A DNA stretch of 64,000 bases from Callorhinus ursinus (taxonomy: Eukaryota; Chordata; Mammalia; Carnivora; Otariidae): contig NW_020313168.1 of NCBI RefSeq assembly GCF_003265705.1, positions 4,967,862 through 5,031,861 on the forward strand. The letters run 5' to 3'. The position numbers and the translations under genes were made by a program. Below the pieces are notes generated by a model. The model ran no database searches and was not told where the DNA came from. It saw only the letters and a program-made list of their open reading frames with translations. This document shows positions 35,450 through 46,464 of this stretch, piece after piece. The first letter of the stretch is position 1. Every line of letters begins with the position of its first letter.

Positions 35450-36017
35450 TGTGGGAAACAAAGGCAAAAGAAAAATTAAGTTTCCTTACTACTTACAGTC
35501 CTTTGACAAGTCCTTAAAACAGACAGAGTGACATTCCTCTAGGAACTCCGCTGCCTCAATGTTAATACTTTGCTAAGGGCAAAGGCAATCTTAGCCCAAC
35601 CCCCAGGATCCTGTAAGTCTACTTTAATATATAAAAATAACTTTGGAAACTTCCTTTATCTCTACCCCACAAGATACATGTTGGCGATCATCCCCAAGCA
35701 CGTGAACCACCAACAAACATCTCAAGAGTCTCATGACTGAGTTTTTACTAAACAGTAATAAATGACCTTTTCCTTAAAGTAGCTAGACCCCTCAGGATCC
35801 TGGAAACCTTGTTGTCAAAATACCTGGGAGGGTTATGCTGCGCCTAACCCCCTCCCAACTTGAGAGCATATAACGGGCCACTCCTCATGACCCCAGGGCA
35901 GCTCTTTCTGCCCACGGGTCCTGTCCCCTGTGCTTTAATAAAACCACCTTTTTGCACAGAGACGTCTCGAGAATTCTTTATTGGCCATTGGCTTCGAACG
36001 CCAGTGTCTTTCCTACA
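35450..36017 (+). mobile_element. Solo LTR of an endogenous retrovirus, copy A
   Basis: About 568 bases running from TGTGGGAAACAAAGGC to TCTTTCCTACA, so TG...CA ends. It holds a TATA-like GAGCATATAACG (about 35,866) and AATAAA (about 35,938) before a CTTTTTGCACAGAGACG segment, the usual order of a retroviral LTR. Copies B, C and D match its reverse complement. No internal viral gene flanks it. It resembles class I LTRs, but the family is not assigned. Confidence 0.8.
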
Positions 36018-36059
36018 TCGCAGGATATAAAATTAACACAGAAATCAACAGCCTCTTGA

Positions 36060-36300
36060 CCAAAAAATCCCCTCTCTAGGAATTTACCCTGAAGATATAT
36101 CTCCCAACAATACAAAAATAAATATGCACAAGGTTGTTCCCCGCAGCACTGTTCAAAATTGCAAAATACTGGGAACGGCTGAGGTACTGAAACATAAGAG
36201 ATACAAACATGAAGACTGGTACAGCCACACAATGTGATGTACTGAACATCAACTGAACAGCTGAAATAAAGTGAGGAAGATCTCTGTGAACTGACATGGT
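36060..36300 (+). mobile_element. L1-derived fragment
   Basis: TAGGAATTTACCCTGAAGAT, CCCCGCAGCACTGTTCAAAA and the following A-rich sequence match the 3' region of old L1 elements. Confidence 0.65.
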
Positions 36301-36347
36301 GTGGTTTCTAGGGTATATTGTTAATTTTTTTCAAAAACTAAAGACAA

Positions 36348-36536
36348 GGGGCGCCTGGGTGGTTCAGTCAGTTAAGCATCTGACTCTTGGTTTTGGCTCA
36401 GGTTGTGACCTCAGGGTCATGAGATGAGCCCATGTGGGACTCTGCGCTCAAAGTGGCCTCGGCTTGTCCGTCTCCCTCTGCTCCTCCCTCTGCTCACTCT
36501 CTCAAAAAATAAATAAATAAAATCTTTTTTAAAAAG
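36348..36536 (+). mobile_element. CAN-SINE, older subfamily
   Basis: Head GGGGCGCCTGGGTGGTTCAG, body ATCTGACTCTTGGTTTTGGC. More diverged than the common type. Confidence 0.93.
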
Positions 36537-36614
36537 AGAAAAGAGGATAGCATTTATGCCTTTTACATAGGAAAGAAGAAATCAAATATACACATACCTG
36601 CTTACTTTTGCAAA

Positions 36615-36835
36615 TACCAAAAACCAGTGAGATTGTTTACCTAAGCTGGGTGTTGGGTAGGAAAAATTTTCCTTTACCCGTCAACAGTTCTTCTGGCTGC
36701 TCTAAGAATGAAATTGACATGACACAGATTAATAGGATAAAATCTAATTTAATTTCATATGTACAGGAACCCCACATACATGAGAGGTTCAAAGACAGAA
36801 AGGTAAAATGAGGTATGTAGGCCCTTGATGTCATT
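36615..36835 (-). mobile_element. LTR-like fragment of a different family
   Basis: The minus strand has TTCTTAGAGCAGCCAGAAGA and an AT-rich stretch typical of mammalian class I LTRs. Boundaries and family are uncertain. Confidence 0.45.
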
Positions 36836-36840
36836 TTGGA

Positions 36841-37227
36841 GTGGTGTTGGGGTCAGAGCCGACAGCCAAGAAAGAATTCTTGGGACTTCTTTGGTGCAAA
36901 AAGGGGGATTTTATTAAAGTGCAGGAACAGGACCCATGGGCAGAAAGAGATGCTGCACTGGGTTGTGAGGAATGGCTGATTATATACTTGGGAATTGGGG
37001 AAGGTAAAGAAAAAGGGGTGCTTCCAAAAAGACTTTCATATGTTAAAGAAGACTTGCTATTGTCAAGCTAAGGTTGTTTTTCCTCTAGCAAAGCATCAAC
37101 TTTAAGGCAGTTGGGAGTTTTCTAGAGGAATGTTAATATATACTCTGCCTGCCTCAAGTATTTGTCAATGGGCTGCAGGTTATAAGGAAAGGAAATTTAA
37201 TTTTTTCCTTTGCCTTTGTTTCCCACA
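36841..37227 (-). mobile_element. LTR copy B (same family as copy A)
   Basis: Reverse orientation: GCCAAGAAAGAATTCTTGGG, TTGGTGCAAAAAGGGGGATT, then GTCAATGGGCTGCAGG and finally TTGTTTCCCACA. It is shorter than A, lacking part of the middle. Confidence 0.8.
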
Positions 37228-37649
37228 TCACCATCCTGAGCAAAGGAACGGAGTGGAAGCTCAGGCTTCAAAGGGAGGGAAGGCAATTCATGGAGCAATG
37301 AGAAAAGCAGGTCTTTCATAACTCGATGTTTGCCCTGCCATACAGATGCGCCACTCAAATAAAATTTATCTCTGGAAGTAACTCTTATTCTGGGAAAGAA
37401 CTGCAATGTAGATTCTTCTAGGTAGTTAAAGGAAGGTCAAAGCTTTCTCTTGAGCCCACAGGTCTCGATTGACTTCAGTTCTAAGTAGTCCACAACCAAA
37501 GGGGCACATTTTGGAAAGGCTTGTTCTGAGCCCCTTCAGGGCTGAATAGGAACAGCACAGAAAGGATGAAAGTGTAGAACAGGGTGTGGGGAGGGAGAGA
37601 CACTTCTCCAACTGTACCTTTTGGCATGGCTTTGCCTTTGTACTGTTAA

Positions 37650-38050
37650 AAAAAAAAAAATCCAACCGAGTACATTTGAAGATCTAACTGGCTTTATTTA
37701 ACAACCACGAATTGGGAAGCATCTCATCTAACAAACAGAAAGGAGCTCCCAGGAGCTATACAAAATAAAAGGCTTTCATAGGCGGAAGATGGCTGGGGGA
37801 GGGACAGTTTCTAACAAGAGTGGACTGTTTCAGGAAAATCACCTTCCTTTGTGGGGAAGGATGGGGATCTATCATGCAGATCGCCTCATGAGTGCTGATC
37901 AGGTAATTCCAGATTGATTGGTTAAAGGTCACCATCCGGGAAAGGCTAAAACTGCAATTACATTAGATAGTAAGTCTTGGTTTGCTGACATGTGCCGTAG
38001 CACAAGGGACTGCATTTTGAGCCTGTTGTCTCTTTTTTCCTTAAACAGAA
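37650..38050 (-). mobile_element. LTR-like fragment of another family
   Basis: The minus strand carries AATAAAGCCAGTTAGATCTT near its right end, like the R region of mammalian LTRs. No coding remnant. Confidence 0.5.
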
Positions 38051-38536
38051 ACATAATCCTCAAAAGATATTAAAGTCAGCAAGGATTGGGGGGAAATCCC
38101 AACATGGAATACAAAGATAAGCAATTGAAAAAAAATGGACAAAGTGATAAACTCTTAAAAAAAAAGAAAAGAAAATGGAACCTAATTGTATTAAAATGTT
38201 ATTTATAACCACGCAGATGCTGTGGGGGGCGCAGGACTATATTTCAACTACATGTCCTCAGACTAAAGACAAAAAGAATTGCAAATAAATATTGAATTCT
38301 GACTGGCAGGTTTGTTTTACACGGTGCTGAAACCACTTTCAGTGTATTATAGGATTAAGCAAATAAGCAAATATATTAAGGATAATGGAAACCAATTTTC
38401 TCATTATCAGAAAAGAAAGTTATATCCAAAATGAAATGCAACAGCACTTTACTTATTTCAGTGCTACAGGTCAGTCTCTGTCACCCACAGCAGACCTCTT
38501 CTAGTTTTCTGGGAAGATTACCTGACAGTTTTTTGG

Positions 38537-38731
38537 GTTTTTTTTAAGATTTTGTTTATTTATTTGACAGAGAGACACAGTGAAGAGAGGGAACACAAGC
38601 AGGAGGAGTAGGAGAGGGAGAAGCAGGCTTCCCGTCGAGCAGGGAGCCCGACGTGGGGCTCGATCCCAGGACCCTGGGATCATGACCTGAGCCGAAGGCA
38701 GACGCTTAATGACTGAGCCACCCAGGTGCCC
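38537..38731 (-). mobile_element. CAN-SINE
   Basis: Reverse copy with target duplication GATTACCTRACAGTTTT at 38,516 and 38,733. Confidence 0.96.
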
Positions 38732-38767
38732 TGATTACCTAACAGTTTTAAAGGATTCTAATATCTT

Positions 38768-38955
38768 GGGGTGCCTGAGTGGCTCAGTCAGTTAAGCGTC
38801 CAACTCTTTATTTTGGCTCAGGTCATGATCACAGGTTCCTGAGATGGAGCCCCACGTTGGGCTCTGCACTGGGCATGGAGCCTGCCTGGGAGTCTCTCTC
38901 TCTCTCTCCCCACTCCCCACTCACGTGCTCATGTGCTCTCTCTCTCTTTCTCTCT
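38768..38955 (+). mobile_element. CAN-SINE, older subfamily
   Basis: GGGGTGCCTGAGTGGCTCAG head and a TC-rich end. The tail has grown into the GAAA microsatellite that follows. Confidence 0.93.
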
Positions 38956-39064
38956 AAGGAAGTAAGGGAGAAAGAGAGGAAAGAAAGGAAAGAAAGGAAA
39001 GAGAGAAAGAGAGAAAGAGAGAAAGAAGGAAGGAAGGAAGGAAGGAAAGAAAGAAAGAAAGAAA

Positions 39065-39108
<44 letters not shown>

Positions 39109-39143
39109 AAAAGAAAGAAAAAGAAAAGAAAGAAGGAAGGAAT
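38956..39143. repeat. (GAAA)n/(GGAA)n microsatellite
   Basis: Nearly pure purine tract of about 190 bases, grown from a SINE tail and running up to the truncated edge of LTR copy C. Confidence 0.95.
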
Positions 39144-39203
39144 TCTTGAGATGTCTTTGGTGCAAAAAAAGGTGTTTTTTTTGTTTTGTTTTGTTTTTTA
39201 AAC

Positions 39204-39401
39204 TCTTTTTTTTAAAGATTTTTTAATTTATTTGATAAGAGAGAGACACAGCGAGAGAAGGAACACAAGCAGGGGGAGTGGGAGAGGGAGAAGCAGGCTT
39301 CCCACAGAGCAGGGAGCCTGACGTCGGGCGTGATCCCAGGACCCTGGGATCATGACCTGAGCCAAAGGCAGACATTTAACGACTGAGCCACCCAGGCGCC
39401 T
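39204..39401 (-). mobile_element. CAN-SINE nested in LTR copy C
   Basis: Reverse copy ending GAGCCACCCAGGCGCC. LTR sequence resumes directly afterwards (GTGTTTTTATTAAAGC). Confidence 0.94.
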
Positions 39402-39690
39402 CCCAAAAATGTGTTTTTATTAAAGCATTGGGACAGGACCTATGGGCAGAGAGACCTGCACTGGGGTTGTGAGGAATGACTGATTATATACTTTTTAGTT
39501 AGTGGGGATTAGGGATAGCGTAAGTCTTTAAGGAATTTAGAGCAAGGCTTCCAGGACCTTGAGGGGCTAGCTGCTGTTAAGTTAGGGAGACCCTTCAGCT
39601 GTGTATCAGTGGGCCATATGTTTGGAGGATGATTGCTAACATATATCTTGGGGGGGGAGTAGAGATAAAGGAAGTTTCAAAGGGATTTTT

Positions 39691-39800
39691 ATTGTTTTGT
39701 TTTGTTTTCTAAGTAGGCTCCACACCCAGCATGGGCCTCAAATTCATGATCCTGAGATCAAGAGTCACATGCTCTAATGACTGAGCCAGCCACATGCCCC
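39691..39800 (-). mobile_element. Older short CAN-SINE nested in LTR copy C
   Basis: Target duplication TCAAAGGGATTTTT at 39,677 and 39,801. No TC tract. Confidence 0.92.
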
Positions 39801-40499
39801 TCAAAGGGATTTTTAAAAAGAAGATTTACGGGATCCGGGAGGTCACGCTAATGTTACACAGAGGTTGCCCTTTGCCTCCAGCATAGTATTAACATGAAGG
39901 CAGTTGAGCTCCTGGAGGAAGGTCACTCTGCCCACCTCAAGCATTTGTCAATGGGCTGCAAACTGTAAGGAGATTTAACTTTTCTACATTTCTTTTGCCT
40001 TTGTTCTCCACATCCCTTGCATGAGAAGATGTGGCAGAGTATGTGAATATATGTATTGTTAAGTATGAACATGGGAGTTAATGTAAAAATGTTTATATAT
40101 TCTGTTCCAACTCAGAGTGGGGCTGAGAATTGTTACCACCATTCCCTTCTATATTTGGAAAATAGTACATAAATTTATAAATATGGAAAGGGGCCAGACG
40201 ATAGTTAACAATGAACCTTGTATGTTGGACTGGAATTGGAGGCATCAGTATGCACATGTGAGCACAGCATCATACATAAGGAGCTATGTATATGGGCCAC
40301 ACACACGCATACACGCACGTGCACACACTTTCCTCGCTCCCTCAGCTGGGAGGGCCTAGAAGCAATAACACTCCAGTCAGTAACGATGACCACATGTAGG
40401 AACCAGATCATGGGTTCCTAAACAGTTTTCCACAAGAAGGAACCAGGGCTTTTTGGGAAAATGGCTGGTTCCACAGCTGAGGTAAGAAAAGCACAAAAT

Positions 40500-40704
40500 G
40501 GGGCGCCTGGGTGGCTCAGTCGCTGGGCGTCTGCCTTCGGCTCAGGTCATGATCCCAGAGTCCTGGGATCGAGCCCCGCATCGGGCTCCCTGCTTGGCGG
40601 GAGGCCTGCTTCTCCCTCTCCCACTCCCCCTGCTTGTGTTCCCTCTCTTGCTGTGTCTCTCTCTGTCAAATAAATGAATAAATCTTTAAAAAAAAAAAAA
40701 AAGA
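40500..40704 (+). mobile_element. CAN-SINE
   Basis: Forward copy with target duplication AAGAAAAGCACAAAATG on both sides. Close to the common young type. Confidence 0.96.
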
Positions 40705-40870
40705 AAAGAAAAGCACAAAATGAACCTGGAACATCTTATGATCCCAGAAAGTAAGGAAGTGCTTAAATCATGGGCAACACATCAAAAGACCATAGAAACC
40801 AGCTTGAAGGAGCTCCCACTGGCTACACACGGGACAATCTGAGACTGAAAAGAAATCATGATAAGGGATT

Positions 40871-40980
40871 CTTTTTTTTTTTTTTTTTTAAGTAAGCTCT
40901 ATGCCCACCTCAGGCTTGACCTCACGACCAGAGATTGAAAGTCACATCCTCTACTGATTGAGAGTCAGCCAGGCATCCCA
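40871..40980 (-). mobile_element. Older short CAN-SINE
   Basis: Poly-T followed by AAGTAAGCTCTATGCCCA and ending AGCCAGGCATCCC. Confidence 0.85.
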
Positions 40981-41488
40981 AAACTAATAATGATAATAAT
41001 GAATTTCAACACGTTCAATAAAATAGGACTAAACAGGTCTATACTGATATAAACAAATAATAGGAGAAAAAGAAATGCTTTCTCTTACAGTAGAATCCTA
41101 CCCAAGCAGGGGATGGCTGAGCTGAGCAGGTTCAGCAGTGGAGGGTGTGGGAGTCTTCACCACCTTGAGCCTAGCTAGTCTTTGGGAGTCTTCCCTGGTC
41201 ACTGTCACCTCAGCTCTCCCAGTGTGGCCACGAGACAGCAGGGCATTCTGCAATGTTTTGGTCATTGCAATGATCATGATCAAAAGATGAGACAATGCTT
41301 GAGGAATGAGTACAGGGAATAGAGGACCAAGAGCAGGGGGCATAGCAATGCAATAAGAAAAAGAATTTTTTGATCCTGCAGAGGAATCTGAAAAGTAATT
41401 ATAGGCACAGCTCATTTAAAAACAAAACAACAACAAAAAATGCTGCCCAATAATTGTAGATGAGATGAAGAATTTAGAAAATCACTGA

Positions 41489-41565
41489 TGTAGGAAAGAC
41501 ATTATTAGGGTTTGAAGCCGACAGCCAAGAAAGAATTCTTGAGATGTTTTTGGTGCAAAAAGGTG
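41489..41565 (-). mobile_element. LTR copy D, truncated
   Basis: TGTAGGAAAGAC edge and GCCGACAGCCAAGAAAG match the copy A family. It stops after about 77 bases at a SINE fragment. Confidence 0.8.
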
Positions 41566-41646
41566 GCGGGCCCAACATGGGGCTTGAACTGACGACCCTG
41601 AGATTAAGAGTCACATGCTGTACTGACTGAGCCAGCGAGGCGCCCC
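41566..41646 (-). mobile_element. CAN-SINE fragment
   Basis: Head-side part only: GGGCTTGAACTGACGACCCT and GAGCCAGCGAGGCGCCCC. Confidence 0.85.
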
Positions 41647-41689
41647 AGGATATGAATCTACAGCACAGGAAGCATAACGTATACTAAGC

Positions 41690-42110
41690 GGGATAAATAA
41701 ATAAGAAATCCGCATGAGACACACTGTGGTGAAATGCACAACACCACAGGCAAAGATCTTTCAAGCAGCCAGAGAGAAAAATGTAGAACCTTTACAAAGG
41801 ACCTATAATTCAATCAGTAGCCAGCTTCTCTCAACAGCCATAATGGAAACCAGAAGGCAGTAGAATTGTATCTTCAAAGTGCTGAGAGAGAATGTCAACC
41901 TTGACATCTATAAAAGGAGCAAGAACTGGGTGAACCAAAGGCCTTTTCAGATGTCTAGAAACTGAGTTTACTACCAACAGAAATGCACTATAGGGACCTC
42001 TAAAGAATGTATTTCTAGAGGAAAGAAAATGGTCCTGCCAAAGTCTGAAATGTGAGAAGGAAGCTGAGCCAAAAAAAAAAAAAAATTGTTGAATGTAAGA
42101 TAATAGAAAA
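41690..42110 (+). mobile_element. L1 ORF2-derived fragment
   Basis: CAAGCAGCCAGAGAGAAAAA, GGAAACCAGAAGGCAGTAGA and CAAAGTGCTGAGAGAGAA fit the 3' part of old mammalian L1 ORF2. No intact frame. Confidence 0.7.
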
Positions 42111-42119
42111 AATATAAAT

Positions 42120-42445
42120 ATATATTGGTCGCTGCCTCCTCCCCCACCCCAACTCATCCCACTTCTGACACCCAGCTTCTAGAACCCTTGGAATTCCCTG
42201 GGTGGAAGGAATGGATTTGGTTCTAATGAGGTGACTCTAGGTGGACTCCAGGACGGGGGCTGGTCACCAGAGAGACCAAGCCAAGATTAGAAGCTTGGAA
42301 TTTTTAACCCCACCCCCTGTCCTCCAGAGAGGGGAGAGGGGCTGTAGATGGATTAATGATCACGCCTACGTGATGAAGCCCCCAGTAATATGGTGTTTGG
42401 AGAGTCTCCAGGTGGACCAACACATGGATGTATTGGGAGGGTGAC
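42120..42445. mobile_element. Possible old LTR-like fragment
   Basis: GATGAAGCCCCCAGTAATAT, GTCTCCAGGTGGACCAACAC and ATGTATTGGGAGGGTG recall ancient mammalian LTRs. Assignment is weak. Confidence 0.3.
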
Positions 42446-42447
42446 TC

Positions 42448-42568
42448 ATCCCACATCAGGTTCCCTGCTCAACTGGGAGCCTGCTTCTCCCTCACCCTCT
42501 GCCTAGGCTCCCCCTGCTTGTGCTTTCTCTCTGCTAAGTAAATAAATAAAACCTTAAAAAAAAAAAAA
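42448..42568 (+). mobile_element. 5'-truncated CAN-SINE
   Basis: Begins mid-element at CATCAGGTTCCCTGCTCAAC, then TC-rich sequence and poly-A. Confidence 0.9.
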
Positions 42569-42572
42569 TCCT

Positions 42573-42735
42573 TGGGTTGCCTGGGTGGCTCAGTTGGTTA
42601 AGCATCCAACTCTTGATCTTAGCTCAGTTCTTGAGCTCAGGGTCCTGAGTTCATGCCCCATGTTGGGCTCTGCACTGGGCATGGAGCCTACTTAAATTAA
42701 AAAAAAAAAAAAATCTTAAAAAAAATAAAAGATTA
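42573..42735 (+). mobile_element. Older CAN-SINE
   Basis: GGGTTGCCTGGGTGGCTCAG head and TGGAGCCTACTTAAA before poly-A. It follows directly on the previous SINE tail. Confidence 0.9.
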
Positions 42736-43009
42736 TCCTACATTTCAGGTAGGAAGGGGGGGAAAAAAAAACAAGCAAAAACAATGATCATTGACCGTTC
42801 ATCAGCTACAGTCCTTTGTATGACCTGTGCATCCAAGGAACACACAAGCCTGTGGGAAGGGGGAATAAGGCACATGCTGCTGAGAAAGGTAACAGTCTTA
42901 AGCCTGAAAAAAAGGTGAAGTCTCTTTATCTGGCATTTCTGATGCAATCGTTGAGCAACCTCCTGATGCACCATCAGAAGCAGAACTCCGACCTGGCCTG
43001 AATAACAGA

Positions 43010-43440
43010 CTATTGTAGGGGACCCACCCAAATGCCCTGCCAAGGGCCCATGTGGCCATGCCGAGGCTGTTGGCTGACATCTGTGCCCTTCTCTGGAGGA
43101 TTGCCCTTGGCAGATGGGACCCTTTGCTCTGAAAAACTTGGGACCCTCCACCTTGCACCCCATTCCTGGAGGCCAGTGCCTCATTAAGGGACTACAAAGT
43201 GCTGTCCCCTTGCTTAGGTCAGGACAATTCTGTGGTGTCATCTGTGCTTGGGTCCCCACGTCTAGACTTTACCTGAGACCTCATCTTGATTGTACCTTTC
43301 CTCTCCCCCTTCCAGGTATTTCCTGAAGAGCCTCTGTTGATAATACACGTGCCACCAAATCCCTGCCTCAGGCTCTGCTTCTGGGAAGCCAACCTGAGAC
43401 AGAGCCCTTTCTGGGCTTGAACCTTGAACCCACACAGCTG
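43010..43440 (+). mobile_element. Possible ancient LTR fragment
   Basis: The end CCAAATCCCTGCCTCAGGCTC then AACCTGAGACAGAGCC resembles old mammalian LTR termini. Family unknown. Confidence 0.35.
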
Positions 43441-43579
43441 ATTCTAATTCTGGGGAGAGGGCAACACCTTTAAGCAGAGGTTAGCTTGTTATATCTGGTC
43501 TCACAATATTATCCGGTCGCTCTTTCTTGCTATCATGACACTCAACCTGAAATACATTTCAAATTGGCTTTCTTTCTTT

Positions 43580-43777
43580 CTTTTTAAGATTTTATTTATT
43601 ACAGAGAGTACATGTGTGCAGGAACAGGGGGAAGGGCAGAGGGAGAGGGAAAGAATCTCAAGCAAACTCCCCGCTGAGCGTGGAGACCCACCCCAGACGA
43701 GTTCATGACCCTGAGATCACCACCTGAGCAAAAATCAGGACTTGGACGCCTCACCAGCTGAGCCACCCAGGTGCTCC
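43580..43777 (-). mobile_element. CAN-SINE, diverged
   Basis: Reverse copy ending GAGCCACCCAGGTGCTCC. Imperfect target repeat AAYTGGCTTTCT. Confidence 0.93.
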
Positions 43778-44501
43778 TTGAACTGGCTTTCTGGAAAGTC
43801 TAGCTCTCTCACAAATTTGAAGTAAAGTGTTGACAGGAATATATGGTTCCATGAGAGAAATTGTTGTACTAAATAGCTCCAAGTTCACACTTTTGAACCC
43901 TAAGGCCTCTTCCCAGCAGGACTCAAAGCCTCCCCCGGAATGGAGCTGTTTACCAATGGGTGGAGTCATGGTTTGTCCTTTCCAGGGTGCAGCTCACAGT
44001 CTTGCACGAACCCCAGTCTCCCTCCTTTCCTTGTCTTTCTGGAGTCCCGGAGCAGGTACTCACCCTCTTCCTAACCGCAGCCCCCCGCCCCGCCTATGGG
44101 TAACACTGTTCCCCCTTTTTCATCTCTCCTCGGGCTCATGTTGCAATGTCAATAGATTTAGGGGATTTGAAAGGTGAAGTTGTAGCTCTAACACGGCACA
44201 CGGTATTCTCCTTTGTCCACCTCTGTTGCACCCAGTTGCCACAGAGATCAAGAGAGATTAAGGAGCAGGATGGAGGTTGCTGCTGGTAAAGGAAGGCGTG
44301 CAGTTTACTGAGGAGAGGATGATGGCTGCTTGGGCTGCTCCCCATGGTGGGCCTCACACACCCTGTTGACCCGTACAGAAAGGACAGGTTCAAGTCAAAC
44401 ACTGACTTCCCTGGAGAGAAGTACCCCTTACCACATTTGAGGATTTATATTTGTCCACAAAATTGTTTGCAAATCAGTTTATACTAAAACATGGCCGGCT
44501 T

Positions 44502-44698
44502 GGGGCGCCGGGGGGGCTCAGTTGGTGAAGCGTCTGCCTTCAGCTCAGGTCATGATCTCAGGGTCCGGGGATTGAGCCCTGTGTCAGGCTCCCTGCTCAG
44601 CGGAGTCTGCTTCTCCCTCTCCCTCTGCCCCCCCAACCCCACCCCACCCCCCACCGCTCATGCTCTCTCTCTCTCTCTTATAATAAAATCCTAACAAA
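44502..44698 (+). mobile_element. CAN-SINE
   Basis: Forward copy, GGGGCGCCGGGGGGGCTCAG head, with a C-rich insertion before the (TC)n run. Confidence 0.94.
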
Positions 44699-44825
44699 AC
44701 ACCATGGCATTCTCTGGATTATCACCATCTGGGCAGTCACACAGAGCAGTGGTATGCTCGCGCCCTGGGGACAGGGAGACCACAGGCTTGCTTGCTTTCT
44801 TTTTTTTTTTCCCCCTGACCCCCTT

Positions 44826-44829
<4 letters not shown>

Positions 44830-44861
<32 letters not shown>

Positions 44862-45093
44862 CACACATGCATGCACACACACACGCACACGTGCACACAT
44901 GCACACATGCACGCACACACACATGCACACATGCACGCACGCACACGCACACATGCATGCACACATACACGCGCGCACACACATGCACACATGCATGCAC
45001 ACACGCACGCCCACATGCACACATGCATGCACACACACATGCACACGTGCATGCACACGCACACATGCACACATGCATGCACGCACACACACA
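44830..45093. repeat. (CA)n and CACACATGCA-type alternating repeat
   Basis: About 264 bases of strictly alternating purine and pyrimidine built from CACACA, CATGCA and GCGCAC units. It is a strong candidate for Z-DNA. Apparent Cys/His/Thr-rich proteins on both strands come from the repeat. Confidence 0.97.
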
Positions 45094-45276
45094 AAGATCT
45101 CAAAGCACATAGCACATGCAGGGTGAGGCAGGATAGAGTTTCCACCATTAGCTGATGGTAAGTGCAGGAAAAACATGGCCCTGCATGCCCTTTCATTCCA
45201 TGTAGGCACCACACTCCTTCCAAATGAGAGACCAACTTGGCAGAGCCAAACCCATGTCATAGACGGGGAATTTCTT

Positions 45277-45487
45277 TCTTTTTTTTTTTTTTTTAAAGAT
45301 TTTATTTATTTATTTGAGAGAGAGAGAATGAGAGAGAAAGAGAGAGCACATGAGAGGAGGGAGGGTCAGAGGGAGAAGCAGACTCCCTGCTGAGCAGGGA
45401 GCCCGATGTGGGACTCGATCCCGGGACTCCAGGATCACGACCTGAGCCAAAGGCAGTCGCTCAACCAACTGAGCCACCCAGGCGCCC
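45277..45487 (-). mobile_element. CAN-SINE
   Basis: Reverse copy with a 19-base target duplication CATAGACGGGGAATTTCTT at 45,258 and 45,488. Confidence 0.97.
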
Positions 45488-46254
45488 CATAGACGGGGAA
45501 TTTCTTGCCCACAGACGCCTCAGACTGATCCAAGGGTTGTCTTGGGGTATCCCCAAACTGCAGTGACTGTCAGTATCTCAGAGTTAGGGGCTAATGAAAT
45601 CAGAAAAATTACTTTAGGTGATATGATTTGGGTCTGAAAGAGAGGCTTGGCGAGGAGGCATTTGGGGCGAGGGAACAGGTAGGTTTCTGACTTCAGTGGA
45701 TACCATTTCGACAAGCAGAGCATCATCCATCACAGCGCCTGGCTGGGTATAGAGACGCAAGTCAGCTCTCTCTGGGGGCCTTTATGAACTTACCAATACA
45801 CCCACACTGCTCTCAAGAGCCCGTTCCCTCTGCCTTCCTGTCTCCCAGCCTCCGGTGCTAGCAACTAGAGAGTCCACGTTAGCATTAGGTGAACTCTCTC
45901 TTCTTTTTAACCTGTTCTCGCCATTGGGAGCTTCTTGGTCCCTGGAATTTCAGAGTGTGGCCAGGAGAGGCCTGCGTGCCTGGCTTTGCTGAGGTGATCC
46001 CACCTGGGTGTCTGACAGTCCTTCTAACCTGCAAACCCAGCTCCCCCAGATCAGGAAATCCTTTACCATTTACCTGTAATGCACCTTTTCATTGTCTTTT
46101 CTGGGTGTCAGCTTCTCCCCCAGATCTCTCCCCCACCGCTGTCTGCTTTATAACTCACATCTTAAAAACAGGGTTGTTGTTGTTGTTTCCCTGTGTAAAT
46201 TATTTGGATTTCAACAAAGGCTATCTTCTTTTTTCAGACTGTCTAGTGAGTTTT

Positions 46255-46464
46255 TATTTTTATTTTTATTTTTTTAAAGATTTTATTTATTTATTTGAGA
46301 GAGAGAATGAGAGAGAGAGAGAGAGAGCATGATGGGGGGAGGTTCGGGGGAGAAGCAGACTCCCCACTGAGCGGGGAGCCCGACGCGGGACTCGATCCCA
46401 GGACTCCAGGATCATGACCTGAGCCGAAGGCAGTCGCTTAACCAACTGAGCCACCCAGGCGCCC
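46255..46464 (-). mobile_element. CAN-SINE
   Basis: Reverse copy with target duplication CTGTCTAGTGARTTTTTA on both sides. Confidence 0.96.

Larger units (their letters stand above)
39141..40012 (-). mobile_element. LTR copy C, interrupted by two SINEs
   Basis: Reverse LTR of the copy A family: starts GGAATTCTTGAGATGTCTTT and ends TTTGTTCTCCACA. SINEs at 39,204-39,401 and 39,691-39,800 are nested inside. The microsatellite has removed its left end. Confidence 0.8.

Noticed and set aside
44830..45093. CRISPR-like array
   Set aside because: It has no unique spacers between repeats, and the genome is mammalian.
44691..45260. Cys/His/Thr-rich ORFs of 80-189 codons on both strands
   Set aside because: They are translations of the alternating CA/CATGCA repeat in every frame.
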